Assembly (NCBI GenBank): GCA_017411225.1
Contig: JAFRDQ010000086.1
Span: 1 to 64,000 of the forward strand
Reading direction: 5' to 3'
Source of the DNA: Oscillospiraceae bacterium
GTDB lineage: Bacteria > Bacillota > Clostridia > Oscillospirales > Oscillospiraceae
DNA: 64,000 bases
Positions 26,158 through 32,544 of the stretch are shown one piece after another (within the stretch, counting starts at the first letter, position 1; every line of letters starts with the position of its first letter). The notes under the pieces were generated by a model. The model was given only the letters and a program-made list of their open reading frames with translations, searched no databases and had not been told where the DNA came from. Both the position numbers and the translations under genes were made by a program.

Positions 26158-26409
26158 TCATCGGCATTCAGTGCCCTTTCGCACGGCTGCTCCATTATCC
26201 GCGCCGTCCTCGCAGCTGAGCCAGCGCTCCACGTTGGCCCAGGAGATCAGGTACGTTCTGCCGACGATGCGGCAGGGGAGAGCGCCGCTCTTGAGCGCGC
26301 GCCTGAGCGTATACTCGCTCAGCGGAATGCCGCGGAGTTTGCAGCGCTCCACGGTCTCGCGGATATTCAGAATGTCCTGCTTCTGAGAAATGTGGCGATT
26401 ATCTTGCAT
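26158..26409 (-). CDS. xis: Excisionase-like small HTH protein
   Basis: 83 residues of the Tn916-Xis/helix-turn-helix 17 type: RGIPLSEYTLRRALKSGALP followed by CRIVGRTYLISWANVERWL, the winged MerR-like fold used by excisionases to bend DNA at the element ends. AAGGAGG precedes ATG 26409. Lies directly upstream of int on the same strand and overlaps the end of the ParB-like gene. Confidence 0.8.
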   Translation of the reverse strand: MQDNRHISQKQDILNIRETVERCKLRGIPLSEYTLRRALKSGALPCRIVGRTYLISWANVERWLSCEDGADNGAAVRKGTECR

Positions 26410-27259
26410 CTCGATCCCTCCTTGCTCTCTGCTGTCGCTGAAATTCAGACTCAATCAACCGCAGAATGGTGTCGTGGATCTCCTTCGTGCTATGATTCGG
26501 AAAGAATCGGCGGAGATCGTCATAGCGGAACACGATTTTCTCCCTTTGGTTGGGCTTGGGCTCCGACATGATCCGGAAGATGGCGTCCATGCTCAAATGA
26601 CCTCCTTCACTGAACTGTTTCATGCGCTGTGCCTGCGAGAGCGACGGAGTGCAGTCCTCGCTCTCAATGGTCTCCAGCAGGTCGTACTGCTCCTGATCAC
26701 GAAGGTAGGAGAGTGCCACTGCAGGCGTGAGCGCAATGCGGCCCTCATCCACCAACTGCAGAAGCTCCGGGATCAGATGCGTCAGACGGATATAGCGGTG
26801 TACTTTGTCGGCACTGTCATTTGCAGCCTCACCGACCCTCGCAGCGGCATTCCACTTCGTTGCAACTTGCGACGAAGTTAAATCCGAGCGTTTGCCCTGC
26901 CGCTTCAGTGCATCAAGCTTTAGCTTATAGGCAAACGCCTTTTCGCTGGGAAGCAGATGCTCCCGGTGGAGATTGCTGTCCACGAGCATAACAGCAGCCG
27001 TATCCCGGTCAATGACATAGATTTGGACAGGAACCTCATGGATTCCTGCCCGCTTCGCAGCGTGAAGTCTCCGATGTCCGGAGACCACTTCGTATTCATT
27101 TTGAGCGTTTTCCAATGGCCGAACGATCAATGGAGTGAGGATGCCGAACTCCCGAATGCTGTCTACAAGCGCTTCCATTTCGTCGTTGTCCTTCACGCGG
27201 AAGGGATGACCTTCAAACGGATGCAGATTGGTAATTTGAATGATAGTAGGGGTATTCAT
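26399..27259 (-). CDS. Plasmid-type ParB/RepB-like nuclease-domain protein
   Basis: 286 residues with the ParB N-terminal domain: HPFRVKDNDEMEALVDSIRE, GILTPLIVRPL, VSGHRRLHAAKRAGI (CTP/nuclease box) and DSNLHREHLLPSEKAFAYKL, then a KorB-like HTH. It lacks an adjacent ParA; on such elements this protein may regulate or aid maintenance. Distinct from the chromosomal parB in the window. Its C-terminus overlaps xis by 11 bases. Confidence 0.82.
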   Translation of the reverse strand: MNTPTIIQITNLHPFEGHPFRVKDNDEMEALVDSIREFGILTPLIVRPLENAQNEYEVVSGHRRLHAAKRAGIHEVPVQIYVIDRDTAAVMLVDSNLHREHLLPSEKAFAYKLKLDALKRQGKRSDLTSSQVATKWNAAARVGEAANDSADKVHRYIRLTHLIPELLQLVDEGRIALTPAVALSYLRDQEQYDLLETIESEDCTPSLSQAQRMKQFSEGGHLSMDAIFRIMSEPKPNQREKIVFRYDDLRRFFPNHSTKEIHDTILRLIESEFQRQQRARRDRDAR

Positions 27260-27262
27260 GTT

Positions 27263-28642
27263 TTAACGATTCCTTTCTCTGTTGCGCTCGCGCTGGAGGG
27301 CTTGCTTCTCAGCCTCCCGTTCCGCGAGCAGGATTTCATACAGTTTTTCGCTGCGCTTCAAAATGTTTTCCGCGCACCGGAGCTCCTCTCGCAGAGGCTG
27401 GAGCTTCTCGGTGCAGGCGTCCCGCTTCGCCTTGATCTCCTGTTCTATTTCAGGAGATTTCGGCCTGCGGAGCTGATTGCGAAAGCCCTGCCGGTCGTGC
27501 TCCAGCAGGGCGATCTGTTCTCTTGTGTCATCCATGAAACGGTGGAGATCCACGTCCGTATGGATGTTGTATTTTCCGAGCAGCCGCGTTTCTCGGTCGA
27601 TCTGATCGAGCTTCGCCAGCTCCATACGAAGGGACGGTGAGAGCGGACGCACCTTCTGCTTCTGTGCCTCCGGGTCCTGCGCGAGATTGAGCAGTTTCAG
27701 CACGGCATAGAAGATCACGTCCAGAATCACAACGTCCGCGCGCTTGCAGTGCGTGATTTCAAATCCAAGGCGCTGTTCGATGCTCAGCAGTGGAAAGCCC
27801 TTCGGCCGATACGGCAGATTGCTGTTCCACACGACATAGAAGCGGTTGGAATTGATGTTCGATACCAGCCGCTGACGAATGCTCTCCTTGGAATAGCCCA
27901 TCCGATCCAGCCGGACGGCGCGCTCCCAATCCTTTGCCTTGACGGAGAAGCGCTGCCAGTCGATGGTGTAGCCGAGACCGCGAAGCTGATCCGCGAACTG
28001 ATCCCATGTGCCTGCAATCGAAAGGCAGTATTCGATATCCTCCTTGAGAATGTCCCGGTGGGTGTGCCTGCCATCTTTGTGTACCCAGTAGGCGCCCTTC
28101 TCCCCACCGTAGAAGCGGGCGTTCTGAATGACTGACAGGCCATGCTCCACGCAGATGTTGTCGGAGATCTCCCGCAAGCGGTAGTGATCCTTTTTATGAT
28201 TGTGGTATTTCAGCCCTGTTTTGCAGGAGACGGAGTTCACGACGAAGTGATTGTGCAGAGAATCTGTGTTGAGATGGGTCGTGACGACCACCTCATAATC
28301 TCCCCACATCTCCCGCGCGGTCTCCAAACCGATCTGATGACATTCCTCAGGTGTGACCTCTCCGGGCCGGAAGCTCTGGAAGCCATGATAGGCGACGTTC
28401 CGCCCCTTCTTCCCATATCGGCGCTTGGTCTCTTGCATTTGAGAATAGGCGTCCTCCACACGGCAGTTGATGGCAGAGACATACATCTGCTGATCGGTTT
28501 TCTCCGGATTCTCAACATAGCGCAGCGCCTGCGCCAGATCGTCGTCCAGATGCTTGCGGTCGATGGTCTTGTCCGGATTCTCAGCATAGTCCAGTACATC
28601 TTTGAGCCGGCCTTTCACCGGCCAAAAGCCTGTGGTCGCCAT
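27263..28642 (-). CDS. Relaxase/mobilization protein, MobP type
   Basis: Nicks oriT and leads single-strand transfer. N-terminal relaxase domain with the HUH-type metal triad in THLNTDSLHNHFVVN (near residues 120-135) and candidate catalytic Tyr residues near the N-terminus (YAENP). The C-terminal third is a charged coiled coil. 459 residues. The GGAGG site is seven bases before ATG 28642; GTG 28648 is the alternative and would overlap mobC. No coupling protein or T4SS genes are beside it. Confidence 0.88.
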   Translation of the reverse strand: MATTGFWPVKGRLKDVLDYAENPDKTIDRKHLDDDLAQALRYVENPEKTDQQMYVSAINCRVEDAYSQMQETKRRYGKKGRNVAYHGFQSFRPGEVTPEECHQIGLETAREMWGDYEVVVTTHLNTDSLHNHFVVNSVSCKTGLKYHNHKKDHYRLREISDNICVEHGLSVIQNARFYGGEKGAYWVHKDGRHTHRDILKEDIEYCLSIAGTWDQFADQLRGLGYTIDWQRFSVKAKDWERAVRLDRMGYSKESIRQRLVSNINSNRFYVVWNSNLPYRPKGFPLLSIEQRLGFEITHCKRADVVILDVIFYAVLKLLNLAQDPEAQKQKVRPLSPSLRMELAKLDQIDRETRLLGKYNIHTDVDLHRFMDDTREQIALLEHDRQGFRNQLRRPKSPEIEQEIKAKRDACTEKLQPLREELRCAENILKRSEKLYEILLAEREAEKQALQRERNRERNR

Positions 28643-28644
28643 GC

Positions 28645-28956
28645 TCACACCTCCGAGAGCTCTGCGCGGATCTCCTCCGGAGTTTGAACGCCGGGAGAGA
28701 AGAAGGTTGCGCGAAACCGATTCAGTGTGCTTTCCACCTCTGCCTCCAGTTCTGGGGACATGGGCTTTTTCAGCAGACGGAGCAGGTCGTCATGGAGCGA
28801 CCAAAACTGCTCCGGAAGCGGAAACGCCCTCGGCTCATAGCCGAGGGCGCGCTGCCGAAGATACTCGCCCTGCTTCAACCCACAGGACTTTGCGAGCTTT
28901 GCGATCCGCTGCTTTTCTGCAGCTGAGACCGTAAAATTGAGTTGTGTGCTTTTCAT
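28645..28956 (-). CDS. MobC-type relaxosome accessory protein
   Basis: 103 residues, starting MKSTQLNFTVSAAEKQRIAK, a ribbon-helix-helix followed by a helical tail (FWSLHDDLLRLL). Such proteins bind oriT and open the nic region for the relaxase, whose gene starts two bases beyond its stop. AGGAGG precedes ATG 28956; the longer frame to 29055 overlaps oriT hairpins and is rejected. Confidence 0.8.
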   Translation of the reverse strand: MKSTQLNFTVSAAEKQRIAKLAKSCGLKQGEYLRQRALGYEPRAFPLPEQFWSLHDDLLRLLKKPMSPELEAEVESTLNRFRATFFSPGVQTPEEIRAELSEV

Positions 28957-29311
28957 TTTTCCTCCTAAAACAGCAAAAGACCGGCAGCATGAAAACTGTC
29001 GGTCTTTCAAAATATAACGGTATACCGTGATAGATATACTCTGATTGTATGCCAAGGGGATTGGGGAGTGCGCTCCCCAAAGGCTGCCGTACTCATGCGG
29101 CAGTGGAAAAGCCTATGGTTTTTCCCTGCTTGCTACGGTGACAGACACCGTTTTCCGGGTGTCCTTGGGCGCATGAAAAGCGCCCTTTTCCCCGCGGGTG
29201 TCATTTTCCATACCTTTTGACGGTATGGGAATCATGAGGCCGTTTCGATTGGTTCTACTTTGGATGGAATCTGACAGGCATACGACGGTCACTTTTCTCA
29301 GCAGTTGACGG
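28957..29311. other. Intergenic hairpin cluster upstream of mobC, likely oriT
   Basis: 355 bases with no convincing gene. Inverted repeats: AAAGACCGGCAG/CTGTCGGTCTTT (28976-28987, 28996-29007), palindrome ACGGTATACCGT (29017-29028), TTGGGGAG/CTCCCCAA (29061-29068, 29073-29080) and GCTGCCG/CGGCAG near 29084-29103. Position upstream of mobC-relaxase and this structure fit an origin of transfer; the nic site is not identified. Confidence 0.55.
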
Positions 29312-29605
29312 TCAGAAGGCGCTTTCAAGGAAATTATCCAACGCCGTGTCGTCTTCATCAGCAGACAAAACAGTCTGTGGCTGCGGCTTCACCGGCTGAG
29401 AAGAGAGTTCCGCCCGGATTACGCCGAGGATCTGCTGCTGGAAGGCAGCACATGCTTCCTCCTGCGTCAGTTGCTTGGCATACGCACACACAGCATCGAG
29501 GATATATGCGTTCCGGGAACCGGGAACGCTTTGCAGAATGTCCCACGCCTCCCGACCGCGTTCCTTGTCCAGATTGAACCGGAGCTTGTGGAATCGGATG
29601 CTCAT
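29312..29605 (-). CDS. Small partition adaptor, StbB/ParR-like
   Basis: 97 residues: an N-terminal region MSIRFHKLRFNLDKERGREA and AYILDAVCAY resembling the RHH-like plasmid segregation adaptors found next to ParM, then a disordered acidic tail. Its ATG overlaps the ParM-like stop (ATGA), so it is made with ParM. It would bind a centromere and the filament end; the centromere may be in the hairpin region at 28957-29311. Confidence 0.65.
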   Translation of the reverse strand: MSIRFHKLRFNLDKERGREAWDILQSVPGSRNAYILDAVCAYAKQLTQEEACAAFQQQILGVIRAELSSQPVKPQPQTVLSADEDDTALDNFLESAF

Positions 29606-30525
29606 AGTTTCACCCCTTTCTTCAGATACCGTTCGGCGAGATACTCATATCCCTTCGCCGTGGCGCAGATGTCGTCGAGGATTGTGACACGGCGTCGGTC
29701 GTATTTGCCGAAGTTTCGGATGAGGCAACCGCCGCCACCGACCACATAGAGCTGCATCAGCGCTGGGTTGTACTCATGCTCCCGCAGGCGCTGGAAGATC
29801 TGTGCGACATACTGCTGTGCAACAGCGGTCATCAGCTCCAGATACTCTTTCTGGATCTCCGCCTTGCCGGTGCGCAGCACCTCCTGAATGGTGAAATCGT
29901 CGATGGTCGTATGATACCGATCCATGAAGGCTGCTCGGATCGCCTGCACACACTGCTGCGTTCCGAACTTCTCCGTGAACATGGCGAGGGAGTCCGGCTT
30001 GCCGTTGCGGAGATAGAGCAGATTCATCGTGCCGTTGCCGATGTCCGCCAGCAGCGTCACGCCCTTGAAGCTGCCGAGCCGATCTGCTACCGCAGAGAAG
30101 CCCTGCGGAAATACGTCGGCGCCAACGATGCGGATGTGGTATTCCACCTTCTTGAACACGAAGTGCACTTCCTTATTTTTCAGCAGGTATGCCTTAAATT
30201 GTTCCTTCTGACCGCTGACCCAGTTGAGGGGCAGACCGGCAGCGATGTGCACGTCCGCCTCCGTGAGCCCGGCATTGTGCAGTTCCATGGCAATGGCGGC
30301 GAGGGTGAGAATGTAATAATCCTCGTCCTGCATCTTCTCCGGCAGAAATTCCTTGTGACCTTCTCCAATGAGATAGTAGCGCCCCTCATATACCAGAAGG
30401 TCCTTGGTAAAGAGGGGCTCTGTGTCGTGGCCGACCACGCCGGCAGGGAAACAGTGGCTTGCGGTCTTAATGTTCCCATAGCCATGGTCGACGCCGATGA
30501 TTTTGGTTCCGTTGAAATCTTTCAC
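29602..30525 (-). CDS. ParM/StbA-type actin-like partition protein
   Basis: 307-residue actin-fold ATPase that forms filaments to segregate plasmid copies. Phosphate-1 loop GVDHGYGNIK (residues ~11-20), GLPLNW, the phosphate-2 loop LLADIGNGTMNLLYL and the adenosine motif YVVGGGGCLIR are in order. Presence on an integrated element suggests it also exists as a replicating circle. Followed by the adaptor gene. Confidence 0.85.
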   Translation of the reverse strand: MKDFNGTKIIGVDHGYGNIKTASHCFPAGVVGHDTEPLFTKDLLVYEGRYYLIGEGHKEFLPEKMQDEDYYILTLAAIAMELHNAGLTEADVHIAAGLPLNWVSGQKEQFKAYLLKNKEVHFVFKKVEYHIRIVGADVFPQGFSAVADRLGSFKGVTLLADIGNGTMNLLYLRNGKPDSLAMFTEKFGTQQCVQAIRAAFMDRYHTTIDDFTIQEVLRTGKAEIQKEYLELMTAVAQQYVAQIFQRLREHEYNPALMQLYVVGGGGCLIRNFGKYDRRRVTILDDICATAKGYEYLAERYLKKGVKL

Positions 30526-30746
30526 TGTGATAAATCCTCCGTTTCGTTTTGACAGATTTCGTGGTTGAGGTTGGCGTCTGCCGGCAAGACAGCTTCAGCG
30601 AAAAACCGGCAGACGAGCTTCTGTGACCGGATCTGTGCACAGGGCGCTTCCATGAGCAGACAGATTCCGTCGTCACAGTTGCAGCAGTGCTTTCTCGCGA
30701 GAGAATGAACGGCTGCGGCCTGTTTGGCAGACAAATGTTTCAGCAT
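30522..30746 (-). CDS. Cysteine-rich VLP-domain protein
   Basis: 74 residues with the Cys-rich VLP pattern: LARKHCCNCDDGICLLMEAP, then CAQ... KLVCRFFAEAVLPAD. The conserved Cys suggest Zn binding. Found on many Clostridial mobile elements, with function unknown. GGAGGTGAT precedes ATG 30746. Overlaps the ParM-like start by 4 bases, so the three genes form one operon. Confidence 0.7.
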   Translation of the reverse strand: MLKHLSAKQAAAVHSLARKHCCNCDDGICLLMEAPCAQIRSQKLVCRFFAEAVLPADANLNHEICQNETEDLSQ

Positions 30747-30771
30747 AAGATCACCTCCAAAAACAGAATCT

Positions 30772-30814
30772 GCCCCCACTTGGCTGAAAAAAGTGGGGGC
30801 AGTTATCAAATATT
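30772..30814. repeat. Hairpin plus 25-bp direct repeat, copy 1
   Basis: Stem GCCCCCACTT/AAGTGGGGGC (30772-30781, 30791-30800), then a 25-bp block (30790-30814) that recurs exactly at 32472-32496. The two copies flank the primase gene. Confidence 0.7.
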
Positions 30815-30870
30815 GCGATTTCGCGTTTTCGGCAAATCAAAGCAAATAGAAATAGAGTCGCCGGGAGGGT

Positions 30871-30882
30871 GTACGTTCGTAC
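30871..30882. promoter_or_regulatory. GTACG-dyad site 1
   Basis: GTACGTTCGTAC, a dyad with GTACG/CGTAC arms, just past the stop of the primase gene. Inverse orientation to sites 2 and 3. Confidence 0.5.
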
Positions 30883-30887
30883 GCCGC

Positions 30888-32225
30888 TTACGCAAGACGG
30901 CATACGCCCGCATACCCTCTCAGCCGCTTTCCGTTCTCATAGAGATTGTTGGAACCGACCATTCCGTATTGTTCTGCCTGCATGCCCATCTGTTGCACAA
31001 AGCTGCCTTTGCTCATGGACGGATATGCGTTGTCTTCGCACCAGTTCAGATACACCTCATAGAGCTCCTTCGTGCTGCAGGAAAAGCCTGGCTCGATCTT
31101 GATGTAGCCCTCAGACTCCAGAAAGCCGCTCACGGTATTGCTCTCATAGATGCTCTCATCCAGATTCCGCTTTGCCCGTTCGCTGACCGTAAAATTGTAG
31201 CCGTTTGCCATCAGACGACGCAATCCCTCCAGCGCCCAGAGGAAAATGCCGTCGAGCTCCTTCAACAGCTTTTCGGACAGATATGGATCGTCCTCGCGGT
31301 CGTCAGGTCTGTCCTTCGTTTTCAAAATGAGCTGTCTGCGGTAGAAGCCGTAGCTGCGGTCATACAGCGATTTCAGCGATCCGTTGCCGAAGCCGATCAG
31401 TCTTGCGTACATGGCACCCTGATAGCTCTGGATGCCCTTGCGCTCCAGATCCATCGGAATCTCGGAGGTGACGATCGCTTTGATGGTGTTCGTCTCCGGC
31501 AGGGCCTCCAGCTTCATGTCATCGTCCACCAGAAGGAGCTTGTGCTCCAAATCCGCTCTGGCAAAGCGGTTCGTCGCCACCTTGGCAATGCTGCCGGCGT
31601 AGAGGCTGTCGCCAAAGAGCGCCGAGAGCACGACGCCGATGCGGGATTTGCCCTCTCCGCCCTTGCCGATGATCATGAGCATCTTCTGCGCTCTCGTAGT
31701 GGGGAGGAGACAGTAGCCGAAATACTCCTGTACCGTCGGAATGTCCTCCGGATACAGCAGCTCTCCGAGGAACTGCAGCCATCGCTTCGGCTCCGGCGCA
31801 TCCGGGAGATACGCCACCGGAAGTCGGCTGACGCAGACCTCCTTTTCCTCCGAAAGGCCGCTGTCCACAAACAAAGTGCCATTTGCGACATGGATGCGGT
31901 CCTCACGGGCAGGGAGCGCAGCGCAATAGGCCTCGGATTTGAGGACGTCAAACAGCGCCGGCATTTTCTTTGCAAGGCCGGTATGGATATACGGCTTGAG
32001 CTTCTGATAGATCTCACTCCGGATGCTGCCCTCATCTGAAATCCAACCGTCCGCACCGAAGAATTTGCGGTTCATGTGAACCATGGGGTGCTCTGAGAGG
32101 AATTCCTCACAGAACAGCACCTCATCAATGGTGTCCCTGTGTAGCCAGATCGGTGCCTCCTGCTGCTCATTGCTTTCGGTTGCCTCAATCGCCTGATTGA
32201 GGTCTTTGTTTTCTTTGTTGTTCAT
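30888..32225 (-). CDS. Phage/plasmid primase-helicase (P4 type, SF3 helicase)
   Basis: 445-residue replication protein. A D5-like N-terminal region (residues ~20-160) leads to the SF3 helicase: Walker A GKGGEGKSRIG, Walker B HKLLLVDDDM, and a C motif (ARLIGFGNGS). A winged-helix C-terminus follows. Lacks an evident catalytic primase (TOPRIM/AEP) domain, so mainly a replicative helicase/initiator. Start ATG 32225 with AAGGAG upstream. Dyad sites on both sides suggest autoregulation or an origin. Confidence 0.8.
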   Translation of the reverse strand: MNNKENKDLNQAIEATESNEQQEAPIWLHRDTIDEVLFCEEFLSEHPMVHMNRKFFGADGWISDEGSIRSEIYQKLKPYIHTGLAKKMPALFDVLKSEAYCAALPAREDRIHVANGTLFVDSGLSEEKEVCVSRLPVAYLPDAPEPKRWLQFLGELLYPEDIPTVQEYFGYCLLPTTRAQKMLMIIGKGGEGKSRIGVVLSALFGDSLYAGSIAKVATNRFARADLEHKLLLVDDDMKLEALPETNTIKAIVTSEIPMDLERKGIQSYQGAMYARLIGFGNGSLKSLYDRSYGFYRRQLILKTKDRPDDREDDPYLSEKLLKELDGIFLWALEGLRRLMANGYNFTVSERAKRNLDESIYESNTVSGFLESEGYIKIEPGFSCSTKELYEVYLNWCEDNAYPSMSKGSFVQQMGMQAEQYGMVGSNNLYENGKRLRGYAGVCRLA

Positions 32226-32262
32226 AAAAATGTTCTCCTTTGAATAAATGATGGTTTTTGGC

Positions 32263-32274
32263 GTACGAACGTAC
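32263..32274. promoter_or_regulatory. GTACG-dyad site 2
   Basis: GTACGAACGTAC in the leader of the primase gene, about 40 bases before its start. Confidence 0.5.
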
Positions 32275-32311
32275 AGAGCTGTTTTGAAAATTTTTTGCTC
32301 TCCAGAGCTCA

Positions 32312-32340
32312 GAGTCCCGTTTATGGGACTCGATTTTTTT
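32312..32340 (+). terminator. Plus-strand terminator in the primase leader
   Basis: GAGTCCC (32312-32318) / GGGACTC (32325-32331), then GATTTTTTT. It would end a plus-strand transcript antisense to the primase leader, as in counter-transcribed RNA control of replication; no promoter for such an RNA was identified. Confidence 0.55.
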
Positions 32341-32366
32341 ATAATGAAACTGACAGCCCATATTGC

Positions 32367-32378
32367 GTACGAACGTAC
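32367..32378. promoter_or_regulatory. GTACG-dyad site 3
   Basis: GTACGAACGTAC, identical to site 2 and 104 bases from it. The stretch 32226-32544 otherwise holds the terminator and the second direct repeat, with no gene. Confidence 0.5.
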
Positions 32379-32457
32379 ACCCTTCTCTGCACTTCTTTTT
32401 CTGCCGACGAATGTGTTTGCAGCCCTCCTTTCGCTCTGAATTTCGGCAGAAAAAGAA

Positions 32458-32496
32458 CCCCACTTTCTGAAAAAGTGGGGGCAGTTATCAAATATT
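32458..32496. repeat. Hairpin plus 25-bp direct repeat, copy 2
   Basis: Stem CCCCACTTT/AAAGTGGGG (32458-32466, 32472-32480) and the same 25-bp block (32472-32496) as at 30790-30814, here in the leader of the polymerase-like gene. Confidence 0.7.
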
Positions 32497-32544
32497 CTGA
32501 AAACCGGTTTTCGAGGCGCAAAAACCGGAAAGGAGCGTGGTTGA

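Noticed and set aside
29113..29358. 81-residue minus-strand frame in the oriT-like region
   Set aside because: Starts inside the StbB/ParR-like gene and crosses hairpins; conservation of this DNA is better explained by oriT function. No ribosome site.
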